Shown here one piece after another: positions 1 through 6,673 of a stretch of 6,673 nucleotides of DNA. Position numbers and translations under genes: made by a program. The notes below the pieces were generated by a model that searched no databases, was not told the DNA's origin, and worked only from the letters and a program-made list of their open reading frames with translations. The stretch comes from Cyanobacteria bacterium UBA8803 (GTDB lineage: Bacteria > Cyanobacteriota > Cyanobacteriia > Cyanobacteriales > Coleofasciculaceae): positions 1 through 6,673 of the forward strand of contig DNXU01000262.1 of assembly GCA_003505715.1 (NCBI GenBank), in the 5' to 3' direction. Positions within the stretch are counted from its first letter, which is position 1. The number at the start of each line of letters is the position of its first letter.

Positions 1-1
1 A

Positions 2-46
2 GCCCCTCGCGATTCAGGTGGGTCAATCCTAAATCTGACATTATGA
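2..46 (+). CDS. Possible C-terminal tail of a truncated upstream gene (TnpB-like?)
   Basis: Frame 2 of the plus strand is open from the window edge to TGA at 44-46 and reads APRDSGGSILNLTL. The residues resemble the short EAPR-type tails I remember ending many cyanobacterial TnpB (IS200/IS605-IS1341) proteins. The stop is followed at once by a run of stem-loops, as at IS605 right ends. Fourteen residues are too few to prove identity. Frame 1 is also open, to a TAA at 118-120, so chance cannot be excluded. The sequence to the left of base 1 would decide. Confidence 0.2.
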   Translation, partial: APRDSGGSILNLTL

Positions 47-138
47 GGTTCCTCTATGAGTCCATGTCAATGGACTTAAGCTATGAGCCAGGAGTTTTGA
101 ACTCCTGGCGGGATAGGTAAGCAGATAGCCAAACCTAT
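45..138. repeat. Cluster of stem-loops at left edge, downstream of pgm
   Basis: Four inverted repeats lie in series. GAGG/CCTC is at 45-48 and 51-54. AGTCCAT/ATGGACT is at 59-65 and 70-76 (7 bp, 4-base loop). A perfect 10-bp stem, GCCAGGAGTT with AACTCCTGGC, is at 87-96 and 100-109, with loop TTG. ATAGGT/ACCTAT is at 113-118 and 133-138. None has an adjacent U-tract, so a classical intrinsic terminator for pgm is not shown, although the 10-bp stem could still stop or stabilise the pgm transcript. The alternative is the right end and guide-RNA scaffold region of an IS200/IS605-type element lying to the left. The pairing is certain as sequence; its function is not. Confidence 0.55.
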
Positions 139-169
139 ATATCTAGTTAATTAAACCCGGATGCCGCGA

Positions 170-2096
<1,927 letters not shown>

Positions 2097-2318
2097 TCAG
2101 TCTTCTTCCCAATCTTCACGACCCAGGAGATCGATAATGCGATCTCTGAGCAAAAAGTCATTTCTCTCTAACTCGCCCTCAACATAAGGCCACTCACGGG
2201 GAGGAATATATTGACAGAGAGTATAAATTGGCTGCTGGCGGTTAACCGCTCCTTTGCGAACCAACAGACGTGCTTCCTCTTTAATCAAGTCTATTGAGTA
2301 TTGAACAGATTGAACCAT
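2097..2318 (-). CDS. DUF4327 family small protein
   Basis: A 73-residue acidic soluble protein with no signal peptide or membrane segment. It matches my memory of the cyanobacterial DUF4327 family. The hallmarks are an N-terminal YSIDLIKEEARLLV helix (about 8-21), a central RQQPIYTLCQYIPPREW block (about 27-43), and a C-terminal ELERNDFLLRDRIIDLL helix (about 49-65) ending in an acidic tail. The function is unknown and I assign none. The ATG at 2316-2318 is preceded by a purine-rich Shine-Dalgarno, GAGGGGGG, four bases away (2323-2330), which fixes the start. The gene stands alone between lon and pgm, with gaps of 364 and about 290 bp, so it probably has its own promoter. Small size and conservation within cyanobacteria suggest a regulatory or accessory role, but this is inference only. 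Confidence 0.88.
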   Translation of the reverse strand: MVQSVQYSIDLIKEEARLLVRKGAVNRQQPIYTLCQYIPPREWPYVEGELERNDFLLRDRIIDLLGREDWEED

Positions 2319-2357
2319 TGTTCCCCCCTCTCTCGCTTTGCATCACAGAACAAATGC

Positions 2358-2376
2358 CAAAACCACCACGGTTTTG
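2358..2376 (-). promoter_or_regulatory. Stem-loop in the DUF4327 leader
   Basis: CAAAACC (2358-2364) pairs perfectly with GGTTTTG (2370-2376) across a five-base loop, about 40 bases before the DUF4327 ATG. It would lie in the 5' untranslated RNA if transcription starts upstream of it. It does not cover the Shine-Dalgarno at 2323-2330. Its role is unknown. Confidence 0.35.
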
Positions 2377-2397
2377 ACTTCCCCCTTCAATTTAGGG

Positions 2398-2445
2398 AAA
2401 AAACTTGAGGAACTCTTGTGGAAATAGTTTTTCTATTTCCAAGTT
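2398..2445 (-). terminator. Candidate intrinsic terminator after lon
   Basis: Read on the minus strand, AACTTG (2445-2440) can pair with CAAGTT (2407-2402), enclosing a smaller hairpin. Alternatively, a perfect 9-bp stem forms from TGGAAATAG and CTATTTCCA (2419-2427 and 2433-2441, five-base loop). Six T residues (2403-2398) lie at the base of the outer stem, giving the U-tract of an intrinsic terminator. The stem is AT-rich and the two pairings compete at the outer bases, so strength is uncertain. It would separate lon from DUF4327. Confidence 0.38.
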
Positions 2446-2585
2446 AATTATCATCCAAATTGGGCAATCAGGAGCGATCAGTTCGATACTTGTAGATATT
2501 TTTAACAATACAGTAAACACCTACAGCGATCCCCGTTGGGGGGATGAGAGAGCTGGGGTAGAGCTGGTTAACTAATTCTTTAGAC

Positions 2586-2701
2586 AGGAACTGTCCTGCA
2601 TCATCTACCTCATCCCCTCACTCCCTCATCAGCCCGATCTATCCGCCAGCCTGATCCAAGGAACTGTCCTACATCATCTACCTCATCCCCTCACTCCCTC
2701 A
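2586..2701. repeat. 43-bp direct repeat, two copies, 73-bp period
   Basis: The stretch 2586-2628 recurs at 2659-2701 with a single mismatch (G at 2598, A at 2671). Each copy begins AGGAACTGTCCT and ends in a pyrimidine-rich CCTCATCCCCTCACTCCCTCA block. The copies are separated by 30 bp. The right copy contains the lon stop (2683-2685), so the last residues of Lon are encoded by it. The repetition suggests a local duplication or two insertions of a mobile intergenic repeat. Confidence 0.85.
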
Positions 2702-5301
2702 CCCCCCCTCACTATTTGCTGTTGGTAACCATCCCCATTTCCTTGGTGAGGCTGGGCATTGTTGAGTGTCAGTAGGGCGTTTTCTAGCACCTGTTCGATC
2801 TGCTCGCAGAAGACAAATTCCATGACACTGCATACGTCTTTGGGTACGTCAACCAAGTCTTTCCCATTCTGTTGAGGTAACAGCACTCGCTTAATTCCGG
2901 CTCGATGCGCGGCTAGCACCTTTTCTCGGACTCCGCCAATGGGTAAGACTTCGCCACTGAGATTAATTTCTCCAGTCATGGCGGTATCGGTGCGTACAGA
3001 TTGGTTCATCAGTAGAGAAGCGATCGCTGTCAGCATGGTTACGCCTGCTGAGGGGCCGTCTTTGGGAATTGCACCTGCTGGAATGTGGAGGTGCAGGCCA
3101 TTTTCTTTGAACGCACTCGCGTTAATACCCAGGGATGCGGCATGAGACCAGACGTAAGATCGAGCAATTTGAGCTGACTCCTGCATCACTTCACCCAGCT
3201 GTCCGGTGATGGTTAAGTCTTTACCCTGGGGTAACAAAACTGCTTCGACGAACAGGACTTCTCCACCTTGGAGAGTCCAAGCTAGACCTGTGGCGATACC
3301 GGGTTTGGCAGCTTTGCGCATCTCATCCTTGAGGAAACGTTTGGGACCGAGCAATTCTTCTAGTTGTTCTGGATGGATGACTGTTGGCTCGGTTTCGCCA
3401 TTGGCATAGCAGACGGCAACTTTGCGACAGATGGCACCGAGTTGCTGTTCGAGTTTGCGTACCCCAGCCTCGCGAGTGTAGTATTCTATAATTTGGCGCA
3501 GAGTATCCTGTGACAGTTGCACGGCATCGGCTGGCAGTCCGGCTTTGAGTACCTGGCGGGGCAACAGGTAGGCTTGAGCGATCGCGAGTTTTTCTTGTTG
3601 GGAATAACCGGATAGTTCGATAATATCCAGCCGATCCAGTAGCGGCGGGGGAACGCGGGTTAGGTCATTCGCCGTGCCGATGAAGATAACTTGGGACAAA
3701 TCGAAGTTCAGATCCAGGTAGAGGTCGCGGAAACTGTGGTTTTGTTGAGGATCGAGAATTTCTAGTAATACTGAAGCCGGATCGCCGCGATAGTCCATGC
3801 CGACTTTATCCAGTTCATCTAACATGATGACTGGGTTATTTACCCCAGCTCGGTGCAGTGCTTGAACAATACGACCTGGCATGGCTCCGATATAGGTGCG
3901 GCGGTGACCCCTCAGTTCTGCTTCATCTCGCAATCCGCCAAGGCTGATGCGCTCGAACGGACGACCTAAGGCACGGGCAATGGATTGACCCAAGCTGGTT
4001 TTACCAACTCCCGGCGGTCCAGCAAAACAGATCGCCGTACCGATGGTGTAGCGGTCGTCTGTATTAAAGGGAATGCGAGACTGGGGGGAGGTGGGAACTT
4101 CTTGAGTTACTCCTTCGGGATGTTTTTGCCTCTGGGTGTCTGGTACAGATTCTGCCACTGACACTGCCTCGCGATCGCTTTGAGCCAGTTGCTTGAGCTT
4201 GAAAGTTGCCAGATACTCAATAATTCGGTCTTTGATTTTGAAAAGACCGTGGTGATCTGCATCCAGCACTTCTCTGGCATTGCCCAGATCGAGATTGTCC
4301 TGTACGGTCTTATGCCAAGGCATCTCTAGTAACCAGTCGAGGTAGGTGCGAATGACACCCCCTTCGGCTGAACCACTACTACCCAGACGCTCTAAGCGAG
4401 CTAATTCTCTTTTAGCTTGCTTTTGGGCTGCTTCTGGCAGTCCTGCACCTACCAGACGCGATCGCAATTCTTCAATTTCCTGTTTGTCGGGATCGCCGTC
4501 CCCTAATTCTTCTTGAATTTTCTTTAGTTGTTGCCGCAGGATAAATTCCCGTTGCTGTTGGTCAATTTCTTTTTTGGTTTCCCCAATAATTTCCATACGC
4601 AGGCGGTAAACTTCTACCTCCTGCTGCAAATCTTGGAGAACTTGATGCAGCAGTGCCTCCAGGTTGTCCTGCTCTAGCACGGCTTGCATTTGTGGCACTT
4701 CCTGCTGTAGTAGGATGGAAGTCTGATAGGCTAACTGAGCCGGATCGTCTGGATTTAATAAGACGGTCAGGATTTCATCGGGGAAGCTAGGATTGAGGGC
4801 GGCTGCTTCGCGCCAAAGAGATTGTAATGCATTGGTCAATGCGTCCAAGACTTGCTTTGAAGTTCCTGCCGCCATTGCAGCTGCTGCGGTTAGTTGAGGC
4901 AGTCGCTGAAAGGTTACTTCGTAGGTGGGATCGCGCTTGATGAGCTGCTCAATTTGGATGCGCTCTTGACCTTGAACAATGAGTTGAATCGGCCCAATTG
5001 GTAACCGCAACATTCGCTGTACGACAGCCAAGGTCGCAATGGGGTAAAGTTCATCCAGGCTATTAATTTCAGCTTGATCGTCTTTTTCTAAGCGTTGGCA
5101 GAATTCTGGACGAACCGTTGCGATCGCTAACAGTTTCTGGGAAGTCAGCATCGTTGCCTCAGCTACGGCAACAGAGCGAGGCCGACCTGCGATAACTGGG
5201 AAAGTAATCCCTGGTAATAATACCGTGTTTTGCAACGGGAGTAGCAGTAAGGTTTCTAGGGTTTCCGATTGTTCAGAGGACGGGGTCGCAGTGTCAGCCA
5301 T
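2683..5301 (-). CDS. lon: ATP-dependent Lon protease (LonA type)
   Basis: A cytoplasmic AAA+ serine protease that unfolds and degrades damaged or regulatory proteins; the family forms hexamers. In this 872-residue frame I see: the LAN substrate-binding domain (about 17-215, beginning [13 protein letters not shown]); a charged coiled-coil segment (about 220-270); [10 protein letters not shown] (320-329); Walker A GPPGVGKT (428-435); Walker B VIMLDELD (491-498); sensor-1 Asn545; a candidate arginine finger Arg557; sensor-2 Arg615 in GVRKLE; and the protease domain (about 665-845) with Ser751 in PKDGPSAG and Lys794 in GGVREK. The Ser-Lys distance of 43 equals that of E. coli Lon (679 and 722). 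The frame is longer than E. coli Lon (784 residues), mainly because of a roughly 45-residue polar insertion before Walker A and a short Gly-rich tail. The ATG follows GGGAGG with a four-base gap (5306-5311). All catalytic residues are present, so it should be active. Confidence 0.97.
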   Translation of the reverse strand: MADTATPSSEQSETLETLLLLPLQNTVLLPGITFPVIAGRPRSVAVAEATMLTSQKLLAIATVRPEFCQRLEKDDQAEINSLDELYPIATLAVVQRMLRLPIGPIQLIVQGQERIQIEQLIKRDPTYEVTFQRLPQLTAAAAMAAGTSKQVLDALTNALQSLWREAAALNPSFPDEILTVLLNPDDPAQLAYQTSILLQQEVPQMQAVLEQDNLEALLHQVLQDLQQEVEVYRLRMEIIGETKKEIDQQQREFILRQQLKKIQEELGDGDPDKQEIEELRSRLVGAGLPEAAQKQAKRELARLERLGSSGSAEGGVIRTYLDWLLEMPWHKTVQDNLDLGNAREVLDADHHGLFKIKDRIIEYLATFKLKQLAQSDREAVSVAESVPDTQRQKHPEGVTQEVPTSPQSRIPFNTDDRYTIGTAICFAGPPGVGKTSLGQSIARALGRPFERISLGGLRDEAELRGHRRTYIGAMPGRIVQALHRAGVNNPVIMLDELDKVGMDYRGDPASVLLEILDPQQNHSFRDLYLDLNFDLSQVIFIGTANDLTRVPPPLLDRLDIIELSGYSQQEKLAIAQAYLLPRQVLKAGLPADAVQLSQDTLRQIIEYYTREAGVRKLEQQLGAICRKVAVCYANGETEPTVIHPEQLEELLGPKRFLKDEMRKAAKPGIATGLAWTLQGGEVLFVEAVLLPQGKDLTITGQLGEVMQESAQIARSYVWSHAASLGINASAFKENGLHLHIPAGAIPKDGPSAGVTMLTAIASLLMNQSVRTDTAMTGEINLSGEVLPIGGVREKVLAAHRAGIKRVLLPQQNGKDLVDVPKDVCSVMEFVFCEQIEQVLENALLTLNNAQPHQGNGDGYQQQIVRGGEGVRG

Positions 5302-5305
5302 AGAA

Positions 5306-5311
5306 CCTCCC
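5306..5311 (-). promoter_or_regulatory. Ribosome binding site of lon
   Basis: GGGAGG on the minus strand, followed by TTCT and the ATG at 5299-5301. It is a strong anti-16S match with slightly short spacing. It supports this ATG as the Lon start and argues against an overlapping upstream reading frame being the real gene. Confidence 0.7.
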
Positions 5312-5313
5312 GA

Positions 5314-5379
5314 AGGGGTGTGAGGGATAGGGAGAGGGCAGAGGGAGAGGGACGGGAGAGAGGATGGAGGGGTCTAGGG
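5314..5379. repeat. G-rich purine tract upstream of lon
   Basis: About 65 bp of plus-strand sequence is almost entirely G and A, made of short GGGAGA/GAGGG-like units with occasional interruptions. In the lon transcript it is a C/U-rich tract placed directly before the ribosome binding site. The complementary CCCTCA-type motif also occurs at 2611-2628, 2683-2709 and 6522-6535, so it is probably one family of low-complexity intergenic repeat. Confidence 0.6.
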
Positions 5380-5396
5380 CAGAAACATTTATTATG

Positions 5397-5449
5397 TTTA
5401 GTAGCCTTGCCTGCATGAAGTGCGTAGACTAATAACGCCTGAAAACCAT
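5397..5449 (+). repeat. Dispersed degenerate repeat, copy 1
   Basis: This stretch shares with 6473-6521 the pattern TTTA, then TAGCC, then an identical 13-mer CATGAAGTGCGTA (5414-5426 here), then AC, AAT and TGAAAA. The similarity extends over about 50 bp with small gaps. It lies between genes, in the same orientation as the second copy. Confidence 0.55.
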
Positions 5450-5488
5450 CTGCCCTACTCAGGACGGGTTTTGCCCAAAAGTTATTAG
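5429..5488. repeat. Nested inverted repeat upstream of lon
   Basis: CTAATAAC (5429-5436) is the exact inverse complement of GTTATTAG (5481-5488). Inside, AAAACC (5442-5447) matches GGTTTT (5467-5472). The result is a possible 60-base structured element, partly overlapping dispersed repeat copy 1. It could be part of a miniature mobile element or of the lon leader. Confidence 0.4.
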
Positions 5489-5591
5489 ATAAGATGTTGC
5501 CTTCAATGGCTTGCGCCCGCCTCTCAATCCGCCGACTACATAACGCCCTATTTTCTATTTTCAATTCTCCCTCTTCCTCTTCTGTTTCCCC

Positions 5592-6086
5592 TTAACTAGA
5601 AACTTTTTTACGAGCTGGTAAAAGATTTTTCAGCGCTAGATGCTCGTGAAGTTCTAAAGGTTTGAGTTTGCACAAATCTTTGGCTAGTTCCTGGATTTGT
5701 AGGTTTTTAGGGACTAGAGGGCCTAGGGTTTCCCGCAGCAGCCCTAAAATCTGAGGTTCAGCGACTAAGACCAATCGTTGGGATCGATGGGTTTGGGTCA
5801 AGTTAACGATTTCAGCCGCAATTGTCTGAGCGAAGCGTCGGCCTAATTCACCAATATGATTTTCACGGTGATCGTCATAACCGTGGGCTTGGCCTGCTGA
5901 GCCTTGATTGCGTCCGGTTTTGACATTTGTCCAAAGGTCTTTGCCCGCTAAGTCATTGGCTGGATTGCATAGATCTTTTTGCTCAATTAAATTTGGTCCA
6001 GACTCATATTCAGGCAATTCGGCCTGCTCTAGGGTAAAAAAGCGAGCCTTAGTTCCATTAACCGCAGTAACGAGAAATTGAGTCAT
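5592..6086 (-). CDS. Host-attachment (Host_attach / baeRF-like) family protein
   Basis: A 164-residue soluble protein resembling the Host_attach family (named from an Agrobacterium attachment phenotype), which has been related to archaeal/eukaryotic eRF1 domain 2-like folds (baeRF). The visible signs are the N-terminal strand FLVTAVNGTKARFF (4-17); a Gly/His-rich loop followed by YDDHRENHIGELGRRFAQ (70-87), matching the family's DDHRxxHxxExxRRFA pattern; the strand RLVLVAEPQILGLLRETLG (104-122); and a C-terminal KDLCKLKPLELHEHL (136-150), like the family's KDLTxLxxxELxxxL ending. There is no signal peptide or membrane segment, so a surface attachment role is doubtful; a ribosome-related role is possible but unproven. 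The ATG at 6084-6086 begins the conserved first strand, yet the only GGAGG lies 16 bases upstream (6103-6107), an unusually long spacing. The gene stops 290 bp before the lon ATG. Confidence 0.82.
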   Translation of the reverse strand: MTQFLVTAVNGTKARFFTLEQAELPEYESGPNLIEQKDLCNPANDLAGKDLWTNVKTGRNQGSAGQAHGYDDHRENHIGELGRRFAQTIAAEIVNLTQTHRSQRLVLVAEPQILGLLRETLGPLVPKNLQIQELAKDLCKLKPLELHEHLALKNLLPARKKVSS

Positions 6087-6102
6087 CAGAGTTTTGAAAA
6101 AA

Positions 6103-6107
6103 CCTCC
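6103..6107 (-). promoter_or_regulatory. Distant Shine-Dalgarno of the Host_attach gene
   Basis: GGAGG on the minus strand lies 16 bases before the ATG at 6084-6086, against a usual 5-9. No better purine motif lies nearer and no other in-frame start codon fits the family's first strand. The site may still work if the intervening U-rich stretch folds, or initiation may not depend on it. Confidence 0.4.
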
Positions 6108-6123
6108 AAATAATCTAATCGGA

Positions 6124-6152
6124 ATTTTCGATAGCCCCGAATTTCATCTCAA
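6124..6152 (-). promoter_or_regulatory. Candidate sigma-70-type promoter of the Host_attach gene
   Basis: On the minus strand TTGAGA (6152-6147) and GAAAAT (6129-6124) are 17 bases apart, matching the consensus at five and four of six positions. A transcript from near 6117 would have a leader of about 30 bases containing the distant GGAGG. The position is right, but the match is modest and was found by eye. Confidence 0.33.
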
Positions 6153-6472
6153 TATTGGGAGCCCCATCCTTGAGATTGCGCTAAATCTGGTACAGTGCTA
6201 CTTTGGGGTAACCGATCAATAACTTCTTTACTGGAGAATAGTGCTGAAAACAACGTGCTTATCCTTCCTGAGATTTGGATTTTTTTGAGAGTAGTTGCCC
6301 TTTGTAACCGCTTGGATGGGGGACGAGTAAAATTTCCGGCTGACAATTCGGCAAGTTAAACACTAAAAACTCTCATCTTTTAGGATAGAGCTTTCATCCC
6401 TTTAACGGACGTTCTTGAGGATTTTTTTAATAATATTTAAACAAGGAAAATAGAGAGAGGAAGTAGGACGGC

Positions 6473-6521
6473 TTTAACTAGCCACTCATGAAGTGCGTAC
6501 ACCAATATACATGAAAATCAT
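6473..6521 (+). repeat. Dispersed degenerate repeat, copy 2
   Basis: Second copy of the element at 5397-5449, with the identical 13-mer CATGAAGTGCGTA at 6487-6499 and similar flanks. It is followed directly by a CCCTCACCCCCTCA-type pyrimidine block, a motif also found beside the 43-bp repeat near lon. Confidence 0.55.
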
Positions 6522-6581
6522 TCCCTCACCCCCTCATATCATGTCCGGTTGATTAACCATAACAAAACCTGTCGCAGGGCG

Positions 6582-6673
6582 GGTTTCGACTGCGCTCAAC
6601 CCTAGGTTTTGACTGAGCTCAACCCTAGGTTTTGACTGCGCTCAACCCTAGGTTTTGACTGCGCTCAACCCTA
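6582..6673 (+). repeat. 23-bp tandem repeat, four copies, cut by the window end
   Basis: Four head-to-tail units (6582-6604, 6605-6627, 6628-6650, 6651-6673) each begin GGTTTTGACT and end CTCAACCCTA, without spacers. Copy 1 has C instead of T at its sixth base. Copy 2 has A for C in the middle, turning TGCGCTCA into the perfect palindrome TGAGCTCA. Copies 3 and 4 are identical. Each junction makes CCTAGG. The last unit ends exactly at the window edge, so the array probably continues. The core TTCGACTGCGCTCA resembles a widespread bacterial intergenic repeat motif that I remember, mainly from cyanobacteria and Bacteroidetes. Confidence 0.95.

Larger units (their letters stand above)
2319..2682. 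other. Intergenic region between lon and DUF4327 (364 bp)
   Basis: No gene is seen on either strand. From left to right it holds: the DUF4327 Shine-Dalgarno and leader stem-loop; the candidate lon terminator; a minus-strand GATAAT (2447-2452) that could be a -10 box for DUF4327 but lacks a matching -35; a GC-rich stem ATCCCC/GGGGAT (2529-2534 and 2540-2545); two copies of AGAGCTGG (2549-2556 and 2560-2567); and most of the 43-bp direct repeat that runs into lon. Confidence 0.6.
5380..5591. other. Rest of the intergenic region between lon and the Host_attach gene
   Basis: No convincing gene is seen. An open frame read from a TTG at 5564 overlaps the lon start and has repeat-like, low-complexity translation, so it is not called. 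The space holds one copy of a degenerate element (5397-5449) that recurs at 6473-6521, and a nested inverted repeat (5429-5488). A promoter for lon should lie here, but no clear -35/-10 pair stands out; CATAAT at 5388-5393 on the minus strand is one weak -10 candidate. Confidence 0.5.
6087..6581. other. Region without a convincing gene at the right
   Basis: About 500 bp upstream of the Host_attach gene contain no gene I can support. A 65-codon frame with a TTG start (6149-6346, minus) has no ribosome binding site and an unrecognised Ser/Arg-rich product. The region includes the candidate Host_attach promoter, an AT-rich stretch (6421-6441), dispersed repeat copy 2 (6473-6521), a CCCTCA block (6522-6535) and a small palindrome GGTTGATTAACC (6547-6558). 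It leads into the tandem repeats at the window end. Confidence 0.55.

Noticed and set aside
2529..2545. GC-rich stem ATCCCC/GGGGAT as the lon terminator
   Set aside because: No T-tract follows on either strand; the structure at 2398-2445 is the better candidate.
2939..3409. Two plus-strand open frames opposite the lon protease domain
   Set aside because: Antisense shadows of the conserved catalytic region of Lon.
5256..5564. 102-codon minus-strand open frame overlapping the lon start
   Set aside because: It begins at TTG, has no ribosome binding site, overlaps the conserved Lon N-terminus and translates the G-rich repeat tract into low-complexity sequence. The Lon ATG has a strong Shine-Dalgarno.
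5302..5591. CIRCE-type heat-shock operator or tRNA upstream of lon
   Set aside because: No TTAGCACTC/GAGTGCTAA pair was found, and the inverted repeats there do not fold as a cloverleaf.
6149..6346. 65-codon minus-strand open frame
   Set aside because: TTG start, no ribosome binding site, no recognisable motif, and it overlaps the candidate Host_attach promoter.
6582..6673. Possible CRISPR array
   Set aside because: The 23-bp units abut directly with no spacers, and no cas gene is present.

Overview
The window looks like cyanobacterial chromosome. It holds eight perfect HIP1 octamers (GCGATCGC; first bases 231, 530, 956, 3020, 3578, 4171, 4458, 5120), all inside genes. It also carries a DUF4327 gene, a family I know only from cyanobacteria, and C-rich and heptameric intergenic repeats of the kind common in filamentous forms. 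The species cannot be named from this sequence.

Four genes are supported, all on the minus strand. In transcription order (right to left) they are: a host-attachment/baeRF-like protein (5592-6086), an ATP-dependent Lon protease (2683-5301), a 73-residue DUF4327 protein (2097-2318) and an alpha-D-glucose phosphate-specific phosphoglucomutase (170-1804). The gaps between them are about 290, 364 and 292 bp. Each gap contains inverted repeats or candidate signals, so separate transcription units are more likely than one operon. Apart from pgm (glycogen and sugar-phosphate metabolism) and lon (protein quality control), no shared pathway is evident.

The spaces between genes hold most of the unusual structure. 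At the left edge, a run of stem-loops follows a short open tail that might be the end of a TnpB-type gene. The pgm leader has three nested complementary segments that end at the start codon. A 43-bp direct repeat straddles the lon stop, so the last Lon residues are encoded by repeat DNA. Upstream of lon lies a roughly 65-bp G-rich tract and a degenerate element that recurs near 6473-6521. The right edge runs into four perfectly phased 23-bp tandem repeats that are cut off by the window end.

I see no clear undescribed multi-gene system here. The best leads are the structured pgm leader, the Lon linker insertion and repeat-derived Lon tail, and the repeat elements.
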